NCBI RefSeq assembly: GCF_000002235.5
Contig: NW_022145605.1
Span: 32,611,774-32,675,773, forward strand
Reading direction: 5' to 3'
Origin: Strongylocentrotus purpuratus
Lineage: Eukaryota > Echinodermata > Echinoidea > Camarodonta > Strongylocentrotidae
DNA length: 64,000 nt
The position numbers and the translations under genes are program-made. The notes under the pieces are model-generated. The model was not told the DNA's origin, did not search any database, and worked only from the letters and a program-made list of their open reading frames with translations. Positions 1 through 12,371 of the stretch are shown here, one piece after another; positions within the stretch are counted from its first letter, which is position 1, and every line of letters begins with the position of its first letter.

Positions 1-202
1 GCCACACAAGCCTTAATTTTCATGACTTGGACAGAGGTATATAATACATGTAATGTCTTTCTGCCACACAAGCCTTAATTTTCATGACTTGGACAGGGGT
101 AGATAATACATGTAATGTCTTACTGCCACACAAGCCTTAATTTTCTTGACTTGGACAGAGGTATATAATACATGTAATGTCTTTCTGCCACACAAGCCTT
201 AA
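1..202. repeat. Satellite array, left segment
   Basis: Three tandem 62-bp monomers and a partial one. Each runs from gccttaatttt through gacttggacag and tatataatacatgtaatgtc to ctgccacacaa. The array continues at 9130 after a large TTAA-flanked insertion. Each monomer has one TTAA in aagccTTAAttttc, and the array is broken exactly there at 199-202. There are no spacers and no coding potential. Confidence 0.95.
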
Positions 203-704
203 AGGTATAGTTGAGTATTGGTAATTTCCAAAGTGCCCCTCCAAAACAAATTTGGTTTATTTCAGTACCATATGAAAGATCATCGAAAAAAACATGGGAG
301 ATGATAATAATTCCAAATCAAATGCTCTAATTGTTGTGCAATTTGCTTTCAAAACATTATATAAAAGTGTTTGACGTCCGGACATCACTTTTGACTTTCG
401 ACGGTTTATTTTTTGAATTTACGTGTTTAGCTCCCTCTATGTCATTTAACAACCAGCGTATTTACAACGAGTGTTTGAGTTCGTTGGTACGTACAGTACT
501 ACAGGTAGCTAGCAGGCGGGTATCCGACCGCGCGCTAGTAATACAGTACAGCTGATCAATTCCACCAATACGCTGCTTTCACGTAAAGTATAACACACAC
601 AGCTCATCACCGGCGCCGATCGAACGCTAGACAGCTACAGACAAGCTTTGATTGAAATACGATAACGAGATCGAGATTGGAAAAGGAGCTCGAGGTCACG
701 GACG

Positions 705-953
705 ATGGCCGACTCGGACTCAGCTAGTGCTAAGCCTAAGGACAAGGCTAAGGCTACGCTAAATCGGAATAAGACTAAGTAAGACGGTAAGAGGAAGGAG
801 AGAAACAAGCAATGGCAGCTCGACCATCCGGCCCAGAGGAGGCGCGGGAGTGGCTGTGAACAAGGCCAGGGTACGGCGGAGAAACTTCGCGAGCTGCAGG
901 CGGCCTTCTCGTTGCCGAGTCTAGAGGATGCAATAGACATGCCAGCTCACTGA
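705..953 (+). pseudogene. Broken 5' exon of the composite element's gene
   Basis: The stretch is GC-rich and CpG-rich, unlike its surroundings. Reading from ATG at 705 gives a short Lys/Ala/Ser-rich peptide that meets TAA at 780. The same frame stays open for 56 more codons to TGA at 951. The downstream part is charged and protein-like, with KRKERNKQWQLDHPAQRRRG followed by a possible short helix KLRELQAAFSLPSLEDAI. A consensus donor AG|GTAAG follows at 956/957. I read this as the first coding exon of the transposon gene with one internal stop. It could instead be a 5' untranslated exon with a short upstream ORF. The link to the 2130-4362 exons is inferred from position and strand. Confidence 0.4.
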
Positions 954-1925
954 GAGGTAAGTTGAAATGATATACGCCCCACTGCATTGGGTAGGCCTAC
1001 CGTTTTAATTTGATCTAGTCTAGAGACTAGATGCATGGAATCGGCAAATTTAAGAAATTACGTTTTGTTATCTCTTGCCTTGGATTTTTAATTCAGATTT
1101 CATGAATCATATGATATTGATAGTCTAGCCTAGGTCTACAGTAGACCGAAAGCTTCAGTCTCTATATCGTCGGTTGTTCCACTGAGACTACGTCTGGCTC
1201 CACTAGACCTCCGGATGAATTTGGTTCAAATGAAAATATTGGAAGCATATGCGATCCTACAATATTCAGTGAACGTTGTCGCGTTGAAATCGAGTCTAAA
1301 GTGATGAAATTGTAAATAATAATCTCTTTATGGGGTATACTATAACTCTCTCTCAAGGTCAATATATTAATTCAGCTATACAACAAGCTACAATTGACCG
1401 ATTGGCTATTACCTTTTTGAAATTATATATCACAACTACATATTCCAGGATTTTTATGGTAGCAGCTACCGTTGTACGACCGTAGGCGCTATTTTAAATT
1501 TATCAAAATTTACCGGGAGCACCGGTAAATTTTTATATTCAATTTTTTTCGAAAGCAGAAGTGTTTTAGGAGCTAAATTTTCTAGTGCTTATAATACTTC
1601 CACAGGGGCATCCAAATATATCAAAATTGTAAAGAATCACTATCCACCCAATTTTCAAAATTTCCCAAAACTTTGTAATAGACCCTACCTTTAATGTCCC
1701 TCGTTACAACTGCAGTTTTCTTTGTAATGATGACGTGCAGGGCTAGTCAACCGGGTAAACATCCTGCTCTTTTTAAAAGTCGACAAGGTTATACTATAGC
1801 TTGCTTGAGATGTGACTGTCTCATCTATATTTATCTCTACCAAAGAGTGTCTCAACTTCACATACATGACAGAGAACCAATGCATCAGTTATTAGTCATG
1901 CAAATTCCAAATCTGGCTAGCTGTG

Positions 1926-2038
1926 ATAATTCGTCGCTGTTTTCACGAAGTGACGGTAGTGAAAAAAATTTGCATTCACTTTGCATTACGATTTTCCTCG
2001 CTACCGTCACTTCGTGAAAACAAGGACGAATTATTAGA
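1926..2038. mobile_element. Small foldback MITE
   Basis: Two arms of about 34 bp are near-perfect inverted copies: left from aattcgtcgctg, right ending acaaggacgaatt. They share ttttcacgaagtgacggtag and are separated by about 38 bases. It would fold as one long hairpin. It lies in the composite element, just upstream of the transposase-like exons. No coding capacity. Confidence 0.7.
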
Positions 2039-2918
2039 GAATGCCATCTTCAAAATAATTTCTTTTGGTGATTTAAAATCTGAATGTTTTTTACTTTGTG
2101 AATGACTTTCGTTTCTTCACTTTTTACAGATATGAAGAACAGACAACACAATCCATCCCCAGCGAAGAAATTCCAAGCAGCAGTAGGGGAATTAGCAGGT
2201 GAATAGTACAAGTCACCTTTGACCGCAAATTCATGGAGAACTTGGCCTACTCTGCTGATTTGCTCGCTTCAGGTAGGATTCTGTATACATGTACGAAAGG
2301 CTCTGTAAATTGAGAGGAATTTAATAAGAATGCGTTCATTACGTACATGTTTGCAAGATTGAGCTCTTTTTTGGTTATGACCTATAAAATTGGGACATAT
2401 CAGCAGGTCAAGATAATGCATCTTATTTGCTCATGTGTATGACATGGGATTTTCAATATTGATTTTGTGGTATGAAAATAATGAAATGCCCTATCATTTA
2501 TATCAGTTTTTATTTTGTTTTCATAATTCCTTAGGCACACCAGCATGCTCGAGTGTTTCCACAACCATATACTGATGTATGCTTCCAAGCGGTATTCCTT
2601 TGAGTAAGTATTTTTAGTATCATTTTGTATGTTTGAAGTAAGATTGTGGAAAAGTTGAAACATATCATTACAGTACGGTTACAGTTACAATATCATATTT
2701 TGAAGCAAATAGCAAAGTTAATGAGAAATTATGAATGACATCTATATAAATGCTGAAATCACTTTTGGATGCATGCAGAGTCTTGAAACAGCAGACTTTG
2801 TATCGTACTTGTGTCGGTACCTGATGTTAAGTCAAGTTGGAGTGGTTGTAGCAGGGAAATGTAACTACCTTTAATTAAGAGTCAATAATTTACAACACAA
2901 ATCCAGAACTGAAGTGAA

Positions 2919-3142
2919 TGGCTCGTATTCACAAAGGAGGTTTGTACAAACCATGGTTTGGCCAAGGTTTACATCTATGGAATGCCATTTGTAAACTGAT
3001 GGAGAAGGAATGTAAACTCCATACTTGTTAACAATGTTAATTTACAATTTACGGTATGCAAGCAGCATTCCATAGATGTAAACCATCGTCAAACCATGGT
3101 TTGTACAAACCTCCTACAAACCTCCTTTGTGACTACGGGCCA
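2919..3142. mobile_element. PIF/Harbinger-like MITE
   Basis: The inverted repeat starts GGCTCGTATTCACAAAGGAGG on the left, and the reverse complement of the right end starts GGCCCGTAGTCACAAAGGAGG. It continues through TTTGTACAAACCATGGTTTG, with a small duplication in the right arm. Flanks share AAT as a possible 3-bp target duplication. A related minimal copy is at 30523-30576. The superfamily is inferred from GGCC termini and the 3-bp duplication. Confidence 0.65.
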
Positions 3143-3679
3143 ATGAGTCTGAGATTTGTCTAAAGCATTTACTATTCATTCATCATGGTAGTGGTAATAC
3201 CAATTGTTTGTCTTATCCATCCAGCTACCCAGCAAACCGGGCAAGGAATTTGCTTGCGGTCATCGACTACATGGCACACAAGGACAGGCCCGACCAGATT
3301 GATGAACAAGGCAATACAAAGTGAGTGGAAATTAGAAAGAAAGAAAAAAAGGTTTTCTTTTCTTTCTTGTTTTTCCTATTTTTATTTGTACATTTTTTTT
3401 TAGATGGACAAGGCAATCCAAAGTGGGTGGAGTAAAAAAAAAAAACATGATTTTTTGTTTTCCCTGTGTAGTTGGACAGGGCAATCCGAATTGGCAGTTC
3501 TTTCCCATGAAATTTATCAATTTTGGGGAAATTATTAAATATCTAATTGTCCTTCCTGGGGACGCCCCTTTTAAATCGCCAAAATATGACGTCATCTAAA
3601 GAAGTTGTCCCTGTACACGACGCACATCTAAATTATGTAGATGACGGACTGTAAGCTGATGGTTTGTCAATCATGCTGC

Positions 3680-3840
3680 TGATTTTGGACCCTAAATGCG
3701 GACTTGGATTCAGTGTAATAATATACTTGGTGTGTAATGCAAGGTTCTGGAGTCATCAAAATCATCAAGTAACAATCACTTACACAGAAAGATGTATATG
3801 GGACAACACACATGGTGTCGGCCTTTCGGGGCTAGTACTA
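3680..3840. repeat. Diverged fragment related to the 366-bp TTAA MITE interior
   Basis: The segment from tgcaaggttctggagtcatcaaaat to acacagaaagatgtatatgggac matches interior sequence of the MITE copies at 26573, 47501 and 51763. Its ends are not preserved. Confidence 0.5.
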
Positions 3841-6244
3841 CCCTGATTTCCTTATCTTTCTATGCTCATTACTCAGCCAGTATACATTTTCTTCCAAAAT
3901 TGTTTGGCACATGACATTTATTTGTAATCTTGAACATTCAGTGTAAGTTTCGTTAGATTCTGTGAGAATTCATTTTCTTTTTTTACCAGAACTCAAGTTT
4001 ATCTTTAAGAGATATGAATCATTTCCAATTGACAAGAATGAGTGTGCATATAATGCAACTTGTTACATTTTGCATGTTCTTTTATTTTATGATACAGATA
4101 TGTTGCAGTATGGTCAAAGCGTGCCAACAACTACGTGGCCCGGAAGGAGAAGGTCCCCAAGACCTACCCCTACATGTATGTACAAGGACTCATCGGTGCG
4201 ATACTGGAACGCAGAGAACAGGACCAAGGACCACTGTTCTCGAAGGCTGTTCTGCTCCCTGATGACCCTAGACACACAAGGCCCCGGCTTGCACCATTTC
4301 CTCCACCACAAGTGGATGTGATCCTAGCCAGGAGACTAGGCCGATTAGAGAAATCCATGTAATCCTCTGTAGTGAACATTTGGGATTGTCTGACTTGAGA
4401 ACTGCTTTTTTTCGAGCAGAGACTAAGGGATCCAAATGGCGTCCTTCCGTCCATCCTCCGTGACTGTACACAAATTTGAATGAAGTCTAATGTGAAATCT
4501 TACCTGCAAAAATCAATTAGGGTTGCTAACTTTCCAACCCTGCATCTGTTTGTAACCATACTTGATTGGTAGATGCCCTTTATTGGCCTCCATGATATTC
4601 TGGAGTTGAAGGTCACATAAGTAGGTCAAAGGTCAAATGAGGTTCATTGTTGCATGATTGCATGCAAGACTCTTAATCGCCTCGATTTAATTTGTCCATG
4701 TGGCATGTTTTTAGGCTATCTTGAGGATTGGTTGGAACTTAACATTTTGGACTCATTTGGTTGCTAATGACTTTGTGGTCCGGAGGTGAAAGATTGCATG
4801 GCTTAGCATTACGAGCATGTATTCTTGATATGTCAGAGACCCTTTGACAAAATACCACCAAACTTGATACTAGAGTGTCCCTGGGGATCATGGGGATGTG
4901 GTTATCTGGAGAAAAAAAATCACATAACACATGATATACATGTACCAGAAATAAATTGTTATTGTTGCTAGATTAGCCACCATGCTTGGCACTTGTATAT
5001 TGTATTACAATAAGAGGTTGGCAAGTTTACAAATGGAAGAAATGTAGGAATATAAAAGACAAATTGTGACATCAGTGTATAAAAGCTCTATGTGATTTAT
5101 ACAATTCATAATTTGTGATAAAATCAGTGCTTGCTCATGTGGAAATGGTGGATATTTCAATTTGTATCTATTTGGCAACCTATATTCCTTGAAGAAGTTA
5201 CGTTAGTAATTATAAAATTTACAGCCAAGAGGTCAAACCATGAGTCAACAATGTGTTTGGTTTTAGTGACTGTGCATGTAACTGAGGTGTCAGTCGATCA
5301 TGAAAAAGACTATACTTCGGAACCTGTTGAAAATCAACATGGACAGAAGAAAGATTTGTAGAATATCTTATTGTAAATAGTCTTCATTTTTTGTTTAATG
5401 CAATCAATGTGACTAAAATAATGCAAGCGAAAAAGAGAAATGATCACAAGACAGCAAAACAGTTGGTTTCATGCATCATTTGAATCAATGAACGTGAATC
5501 AGCTCAACGCCAAAGTATTGCGGTTCAAGGTTATACCATCAAGAGATATGCTGCCTGTAACTACTTTGTAGTTTGAAAGGGTGTATAAAGGAATAAGGAT
5601 ACAGTTGGGCAGGCGAGTCTTTCTGTTGGTCTATTGTAAAAAACTGGGTCAAATTTTTTCCAATTTTTTTGCAAATTGTAATAAAACTTGGTATACCGAT
5701 TGACCCGAGGGTGTGCAAGACACATTTGTTGTGTCTGTCTGTTAAGGTACCTCCATGGTAACCAAGCTTTGCACAAAGAATACAATTTTGTTTTAATAAT
5801 CTTGTGGAGCATATTCTTTCCAAGTTTTAGCAATTTTATAGTTTTGGTATCTTTGATGAGGCATTATAATAACAGTATAAAACTCAATGCATGTGCAGTG
5901 TCTAAAATAAGTATGTGAGCAAACTATTGGAAGTAGTTTGATCGATTCATATGAAACTCAGTACACACAACGCAGAATTGTCTTTTGTGTGCGTATAGGA
6001 CATGACCAGTTTTGAAATGTCTGTGCTATTTTTTTGAAAAACCTTATGTTGGATGTTAATCACTTGAGGTGATATTCATAGTCGAGCATTAGGGAAGATG
6101 AAAGACATATATGTACCTAACTATACTTAATTTTGTGCTGAAACTGATATGATTCAGGATTTGAGATCGATATGGAGTATGTATACATGTATACTCGTAC
6201 ACATTAAGGAAAAGAATCACTCAGACAATTTTTAAAGCATTTAT

Positions 6245-6665
6245 ATATAAAGTAAGATGTGAAACTTAAAAGATAAAACCAGTTATGGTCATGCGACTGC
6301 ATTGTCAAAGGATTGTTGTGGAATCGATCAGAAAAGGTTGATCATCTAGCATATAAGTCTTGGTGTGTACTGCAAGGTTCTAGAATCATCGAAATGATAA
6401 AAAAATTGGCCCAGTCTTGGTAAAGTTACAAGCACTGTACACAGAAAGATGTATATGGGACTACGCACAAGTGCGCGACACATGCGTTATATCTATCAAG
6501 TCCAAATAGATATAATAATTTACCAAATATATCAATTAGTAGGCAGTTTCTCGGCAAAATTTGTATGATCACGTACTAGTCAAAACATTGTGTGCGGGCA
6601 AGCACTGAATCAAATGACCGGGGTAATAGTATATTTGTCAAGCGCGTAGAAACATTACTGTTATA
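6245..6665. mobile_element. Decayed TTAA MITE fused to a SINE 3' fragment
   Basis: The left part (from aaaccagttatggtcatgcg) matches the 366-bp MITE at 26573 as far as cgtactagtcaaaacat, without its right terminus. At about 6591 it switches to gtgtgcgggcaagcactgaatcaaatgaccggggtaat, which matches the 3' body of the SINE at 31034-31390. It is a junction of two decayed elements. Confidence 0.6.
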
Positions 6666-7340
6666 GATACTTTTCTTTGGTAAACTTATCTACACATTGC
6701 CTATAGAGTATGTCAAGTTTTTATGAAAGACACAAGATAAGATGTATATAAATAAGCAGTAACTAATAAGTAACAAGACATGGTGGTATACAAATAAAGT
6801 ATATTGCTCCTTCTTAATGACGACGGTTAAAGTTGTCATAGCGATAGATGCTAAATAAAAATGTGCCTTTTTTAATACACATGATCTGTTTGTATGCAAT
6901 GGTTGAAATCAACATCACGTTTAAATATTGCCTTCAGTACAGCAATTATAATTTGTATTCATCTCAATAATGTTGTGTAAATTTAACTGTTAGTTATGGC
7001 CGAATAAAGCTTTCAATGTACACCATAAAAATATGTTATGTATCTTCATTTTAGCATTACTATAATTATATTAAAATCTTATGTCTTTACACATTTACAA
7101 GTTATCACGTACTGACGTAGGTCATGCAATACACAGGCACTGTAGAACACAACTTATTACAAGAAGTTACAATCACTTTTTTTTTAAACTTTACAATTGC
7201 ATGCAGTACCAAAATAAGAATACTGAAAAACACTGCATTATGGACAAGTATGAATCAAGTAAGATGTTAAATTAATTCACTACTGTTATTCATTATAGTA
7301 TACTGATACAACAATTTTTAATATTTTTTTAAATTTATTT

Positions 7341-8362
7341 CTTTTTATTTCTCCACTTTCCCTTTAGCCATGTACCTTCATGTTGTTATATATGTTAAAG
7401 GTGTCGCTCTGGACCTATAACATATGATAAGACAAAAAATCCACCAGTTATTTCTGATTTCTATCAAATTTTTAGATTTTGTGTTGTTGTTGTTGTTTGG
7501 TATTATCGGCGTTTCATTCTTTTTTAGAATATTTACGCCTTTCACTTTATTTCTTTTTTTTCTTCTATTTTTGGTACTATTTGTCAATTCATATTCATCT
7601 CTTTTTTTTGGATAATATAATCTCAGATCTACTGGTCCATGAAAACCCCTCACCGCAATTGGCACCTTCCTGCCAGACCGGCGCGGTACATTGCGCAATC
7701 TTCTCGGCCATCATTGGCCTAGGCAACTCTGGTGCCGGTGAGAGGATTCTGGGGTAGATCTTTTGAGTCTCTTGTTTGGGGTTTACCGTCCTAAATCCGT
7801 CTTTACTCTTTCTTACCTTTTCTCTTCTAGTATTTTTCCATTTTGTAAAACCTTATTTTTCTATCAAAGTGGGTATCAACATCTTAGGGCATTTGGTTGT
7901 CGTGCGATATGTGCCAAAAAAAAAATGTGGATTTAGTAATTCCTTTTTGAATGAAACATGGATTTAGCTTCTTTTGGAATTGAATGGATTTAGCTCCTTT
8001 TGGAATGAAACTGTAATAATGTTGTTTACTTTCTTTTCGAAAGGTTATATTTATGTGTGATTTCACTATTATTATTTAAAAGGAAAGGTTTGCTGCTAAA
8101 TTTGAATAAAATTTCAGTGACTTTATTGAGAAAATATGATTTATTTTTTATTTTTTAGGTACAATAACATGTTTCATTCCAAAAGGAGCTAAATCCACGA
8201 AAATAAAAAATCAAAAAATTTAGTAAACATCAGAAAAGCCGAAGGGAAGATTTTTTCTTATCATTATTGGCAGATAATCAGGTCCATGCAGGGTGACACC
8301 TTTAACATATATAACAACATGAAGGTATACATGGCTAAAGGGAAAGTGGAGAAATAAAAAAG
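7341..8362. mobile_element. About 1-kb element with 70-bp terminal inverted repeats
   Basis: Left arm tttctccactttccctttagccatg continues through cttcatgttgttatatatgttaaaggtgtcgc at about 7345-7412. The right arm at about 8285-8362 is its inverse with few mismatches. The interior has several direct copies and one inverted copy of gatttagctccttttggaatgaaac, with another just outside the right arm at 8390. I see no credible transposase. Superfamily unassigned. Confidence 0.65.
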
Positions 8363-8472
8363 GCAATTTACTCAGAAGTACCCAAAGTGGATTTGGCTCC
8401 TTTTGGAATGAAACTCTTCACATATTATAAAAGGAAGACAAGTAATATAAAAGGAAAAACGAAGGCCCACGT

Positions 8473-8682
8473 CATTTACATAGAAGGTAGGTGGACAGAT
8501 AACCTCGATGTTTTTAATCTAATTTCATCTGGGAGATCATTCCACAGCTTTGTTCCTACAAACGAAATACAAAATTGCCCTTGCGATGTCTCACATATTG
8601 GTTGATAGATAGAGTAAGCCACTTTCTTTACACTGTAGAAGTAATCAACTGGGTCATACGACGTACAATACATACACATACA
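8473..8682 (-). mobile_element. Non-LTR retrotransposon fragment, ORF C-terminus
   Basis: The - strand reads TSQGQFCISFVGTKLWNDLP followed by DEIRLKTS. This corresponds to the C-terminal block TTQGKFSMSFRGTCYWNDLP of the larger reverse transcriptase ORF at 60105-61550. It is a short remnant within the composite element, without catalytic domains. Confidence 0.65.
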
Positions 8683-9129
8683 CTACTACTAGGTCGAGCG
8701 TACTCGCACTACATACACATACAGTATTCGCATATCGCGCTCAAAAACAATAGCGCTACCAGTACCACAGACCATGCCTCGCATACCATAATGTGTACAA
8801 TATAAATCAGTCAGCGCGCTATAGACATGGTTCGGATATTACTTGCACGCCCATATCCGATCGTCGTCTTGGCGAAAATTCACGGTGTGCTGCCGCTTGA
8901 CCGAGAGGTGGCGCTATACAATTACACTGAACACGCCTCGAAAGTAAAATTTTTGATAAATAAAATCATTTGCAGTCGAACAGGTTTTTTGCATATAAAT
9001 TCACTCTAATGTAATATTTCGGATTTATATCTTCAATGATGCATTCTTAGACATTTATTGTATGTTTTTTATGTTTAGATCATAGTTTCGTTCGCTAATG
9101 TGAGTATTGACCAACACTCAACTATTCCT

Positions 9130-11003
9130 TTAATTTTCTTGACTTGGACAGAGGTATATAATACATGTAATGTCTTTCTGCCACACAAGCCCTCGTTTTC
9201 TTGACTTGGACAGGGGTAGATAATAATGTCTTACTGCCACACAAGCCTTAATATCCATGACTTGGACAGAGGTATATAATACATGTAATGTCTTTCTGCC
9301 ACACAAGCCCTAATTTTCTTGACTTGGACAGGGGTAGACAATAATGTCTTTCTGCCACACAAGCCTTAATTTTCATGACTTGGACAGAGGTATATAATAC
9401 ATGTAATGTCTTTCTGCCACACAAGCCCATTATTTTCTTGACTTGGACTGGGGTAGATAATAATGCCTTTCTGCCACACAAGCCCTAATTTTCTTGACTT
9501 GGACAGTGGTACAGGTATATAATACATGTAATGTCTTTCTGCCACACAAGCCCTAATTTTCTTGACTTGGACAGGGGTAGACAATAATGTCTTTCTGCCA
9601 CACAAGCCTTAATTTTCATGACTTGGACAGAGGTATATAATACATGTAATGTCTTTCTGCCACACAAGCCCTAATTTTCTTGACTTGGACAGGGGTAGAC
9701 AATAATGTCTTACTGCCACACAAGCCTTAGTTTTCATGACTTGGACAGAGGTATGTTATACATGTAATGTCTTTCTGCCACACAAGCCTTAATTTTCATG
9801 ACTTGGACAGGGGTATATAATACATGTAATGTCTTTTTGCCACACAAGCCCTAATTTTCTTGACTTGGACAGAGGTATATAATACATGTAATGTCTTTCT
9901 GCCACACAAGCCTTAATTTTCTTGACTTGGACTGGGGTAGATAATAATGTCTTTCTGCCACACAAGCCTTAATTTTCATTACTTGGACAGAGGTATATAA
10001 TACATGTAATGTTTTTTATGCCACACAAGCCTTAATTTTCTTGACTTGGACAGAGGTATATAATACATGTAATGTCTTTCTGCCACACAAGCCCTCGTTT
10101 TCTTGACTTGGACAGGGGTAGATAATATTGTCTTACTGCCACACAAGCCTTAATATCCATGACTTGGACAGAGGTATATAATACATGTAATGTCTTTCTG
10201 CCACACAAGCCTTAATTTTCTTGACTTGGACAGGGGTAGACAATAATGTCTTACTGCCACACAAGCCTTAATATCCATGACATGGACAGAGGTATATAAT
10301 ACATGTAATGTCTTTTTGCCACACAAGCCCTAATTTTCTTGACTTGGACAGGGGTAGACAACAATGTCTTTCTGCTACACAAGCCTTAATTTTCATGACT
10401 TTGACAGAGGTATATAATACATGTAATGTTTTTTATGCCACACAAGCCTTAATTTTTCTTGACATGGACAGAGGTATGTAATACATGTAATGTCTTTCTG
10501 CCACACAAGCCTTAATTTTCTTGACTTGGACAGGGGTAGATAATACATGTAATGTCTTACTGCCACACAAGCCTTAATTTTCTTGACTTGGACAGAGGTA
10601 TATAATACATGTAATGTCGTTCTGCCACACAAGCCTTAATTTTCTTGACTTGGACAGGGGTATATAATACATGTAATTTCTTTCTGCCACACAAGCCCTC
10701 ATTTTCTTGACTTGGACAGGGGTAGATAATAATGTCTTACTGCCACACAAGCCTTAATATCCATGACTTGGACAGAGGTATATAATACATGTAATGTCTT
10801 TCTGCCACACAAGCCCTAATTTTCTTGACTTGGACAGGGGTAGACAATAATGTCTTACTGCCACACAAGCCTTAATTTTCATGACTTGGACAGAGGTATA
10901 TAATACATGTAATGTCTTTCTGCCACACAAGCCCTAATTTTCTTGACTTGGACAGGGGTAGACAATAATGTCTTACTGCCACACAAGCCTTAATTTTCAT
11001 TCA
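9130..11003. repeat. Satellite array, second segment
   Basis: About 30 tandem monomers of two main types: 62 bp with tatataatacatgtaatgtc, and 56 bp with tagacaataatgtc where the middle block is shorter. The two often alternate, giving a dimer of about 118 bp. Substitutions such as ttcatgac/ttcttgac and ctcgttttc recur in several monomers, suggesting spread by unequal exchange. Open frames on the minus strand (repeats of MCGRKTLHVLYTSVQVKKI) arise only from the repeat. Confidence 0.95.
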
Positions 11004-11724
11004 AGATTCAAGATTTTATTGTCCATAATATAATACAGAAATTTGTTTTCCATTGGTATAACATGTAATACATAAAACATAAGACAAAAACATGGTGTCG
11101 TGTGCTGAAAGCCAGAAGGGCGTCAAGACTCTATAGAAAAAAAAAAGTATGTGAGCAGGTACGGTTCTCCGGCTTTCAGCACAAAACATGACAAGATAGT
11201 TATATGACTTATACATAGCAAGAATTTTATATACAATTCTGAATCACATCATGAATAAATTCAGGTATGAATATAGATGTGAATATGAGCAGCATCACAA
11301 TCGAAATACGAGCAGAAAGATAAAGGAAACGAGAGCTCAAGCTCGAAGGACTGATAGAAGAGAGAAATATAGGGAAAGTTGGTAGGGGTCCAAAGGAAAA
11401 TGGGAGAGACAGAGAAGGAGAGATGGCATAATTTCCAATCAGATTATAATGCATGACATAAATATACAACAAAAATCAGCAGCAGAGCTAAACAAACGGA
11501 TGTTTTGACCCACAAAGGTGATAAGGCGGAAAACTTTCCAACCCAATCCCTACAATTTACTGGGTGGGTAGAAAAAAAGTTAACAAATAATCATAATCGC
11601 TATTATTCAGCTTAAAGCTGAGAATTTCGTGTTACTTTTGCATTATAGATGTGCGTAGAATTTGGAATAAAAGAATTTCTGTATCTGGCTCTACGGGTAA
11701 TTGGTACACGCAGGCGGATTCCTG
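11003..11724 (-). mobile_element. Non-LTR retrotransposon 3' end inserted in satellite
   Basis: Satellite stops at 11003 and resumes at about 11725. On the minus strand the block encodes LRVPITRRARYRNSFIPNST and ends NAKVTRNSQL-stop, typical of the extreme C-terminus of CR1/L2-type ORFs (family knowledge). A 3' untranslated region of about 600 bp follows and ends in the short repeat AATCTTGAATCTTGAATG. The rest of the element is missing, as expected from 5' truncation. Confidence 0.7.
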
Positions 11725-11840
11725 ACTTGGACAGAGGTATATAGTACATGTAATGTTTTTCTGCCACACAAGCCCTAATTTTCTTGACTTGGACAGAGGT
11801 ATATAATACATGTAATGTCTTACTGCCACACAAGCCTTAA
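11725..11840. repeat. Satellite array, third segment
   Basis: About two monomers between the retrotransposon fragment and a TTAA MITE. The sequence enters the monomer at ctgacttggacag and ends at the TTAA at 11837-11840. Confidence 0.95.
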
Positions 11841-12371
11841 AGGTACTATGTCCCATTTGCAGGCCAAAAAAATGAAAAAGTTAAATTCCAACTGCATTTG
11901 AAAGATAATACTAATTTAGAACTTCTCTAAAAAAGGTGGGGCTTGAAATGTCTTCACGTGGGAAAATAATGACTATTAGTTGTCAGATCGACTTTAGGGC
12001 TATAGAGCCCAAAAGTAATAGTCTTGATTTTCAGACAATTGTACCGAATGGTCATACGTTTTATGCTGCGCAAAGATTGAATCAGTTTAATCTTGGCCAT
12101 CACAAGAAGTGAGTTATTGATGTAGACAAATCCTCATGTACCCTTTACAACTCTTTTCATGTATGTTATTACCAAAGAAGAAAAAAAGCCAGTCAGTCAC
12201 TCAATAGTGTCTGACAGTGAAGTCTAGCAACTAAACGGGTTTCCTTGCATAATTTGAATATGAGAACACTGCTAACGTTTAAATTTCACAGAAAGGACAT
12301 ACATGACATATTCATAATTCCTGCAAAGTTCTACAGAATTTGAGGTTAGCTGCAAAAGGGACATAGTACCT
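11841..12371. mobile_element. 531-bp MITE with TTAA target duplication
   Basis: It sits in the same satellite TTAA as the 8.9-kb element (TTAA at 11837-11840 and 12372-12375). The termini are AGGTACTATGTCCCATTTGC on the left and AGGTACTATGTCCCTTTTGC on the inverted right end, one mismatch in 20. No coding region. A diverged relative is at about 50735-51237. The AGGTA start is shared with the 8.9-kb element and the 366-bp MITEs. Confidence 0.85.

Larger units (their letters stand above)
2130..4362 (+). pseudogene. Kolobok-type transposase-like gene, C-terminal exons, disrupted
   Basis: Exon-like blocks with splice signals: 2130-2200, about 2221-2271, about 2536-2605, about 3225-3330 and 4099-4362. 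The last three join in frame and end in TAA at 4360. They read HTSMLECFHNHILMYASKRY, then YPANRARNLLAVIDYMAHKD, then a region with YVAVWSKRANNYVARKEKV ending GRLEKSM. The HT..LE.FH...L.Y..KR..F...R..LA.ID pattern matches, as I recall it, a multicopy family in fish and invertebrates linked to Kolobok transposases. The block at 2221-2271 carries the expected preceding segment FMENLAYSADLLAS, but joining its donor (2271/2272) to the 2536 acceptor shifts the frame and gives a stop. The copy is therefore probably inactive. The superfamily name is inference; the conserved blocks and break are visible. Confidence 0.5.
203..9129. mobile_element. 8.9-kb composite DNA transposon with TTAA target duplication
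   Basis: The satellite is split at a TTAA: TTAA at 199-202 on the left and 9130-9133 on the right. The element begins AGGTATAGTTGAGTATTGGT. The reverse complement of its right end is AGGAATAGTTGAGTGTTGGT, so the 20-bp inverted repeats differ at two positions. TTAA target duplications are established for the piggyBac and Kolobok superfamilies. The interior holds a broken gene whose C-terminal part resembles Kolobok-type transposases as I recall them, so Kolobok is the preferred inference. Several smaller elements are nested inside: foldbacks, a PIF-like MITE, a SINE fragment, a LINE fragment and a roughly 1-kb inverted-repeat element. The original element was therefore shorter. Confidence 0.75.

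Noticed and set aside
1694..2017. 107-codon frame in the composite element
   Set aside because: It crosses the foldback hairpin at 1926-2038 and has no recognisable motif. Likely chance.
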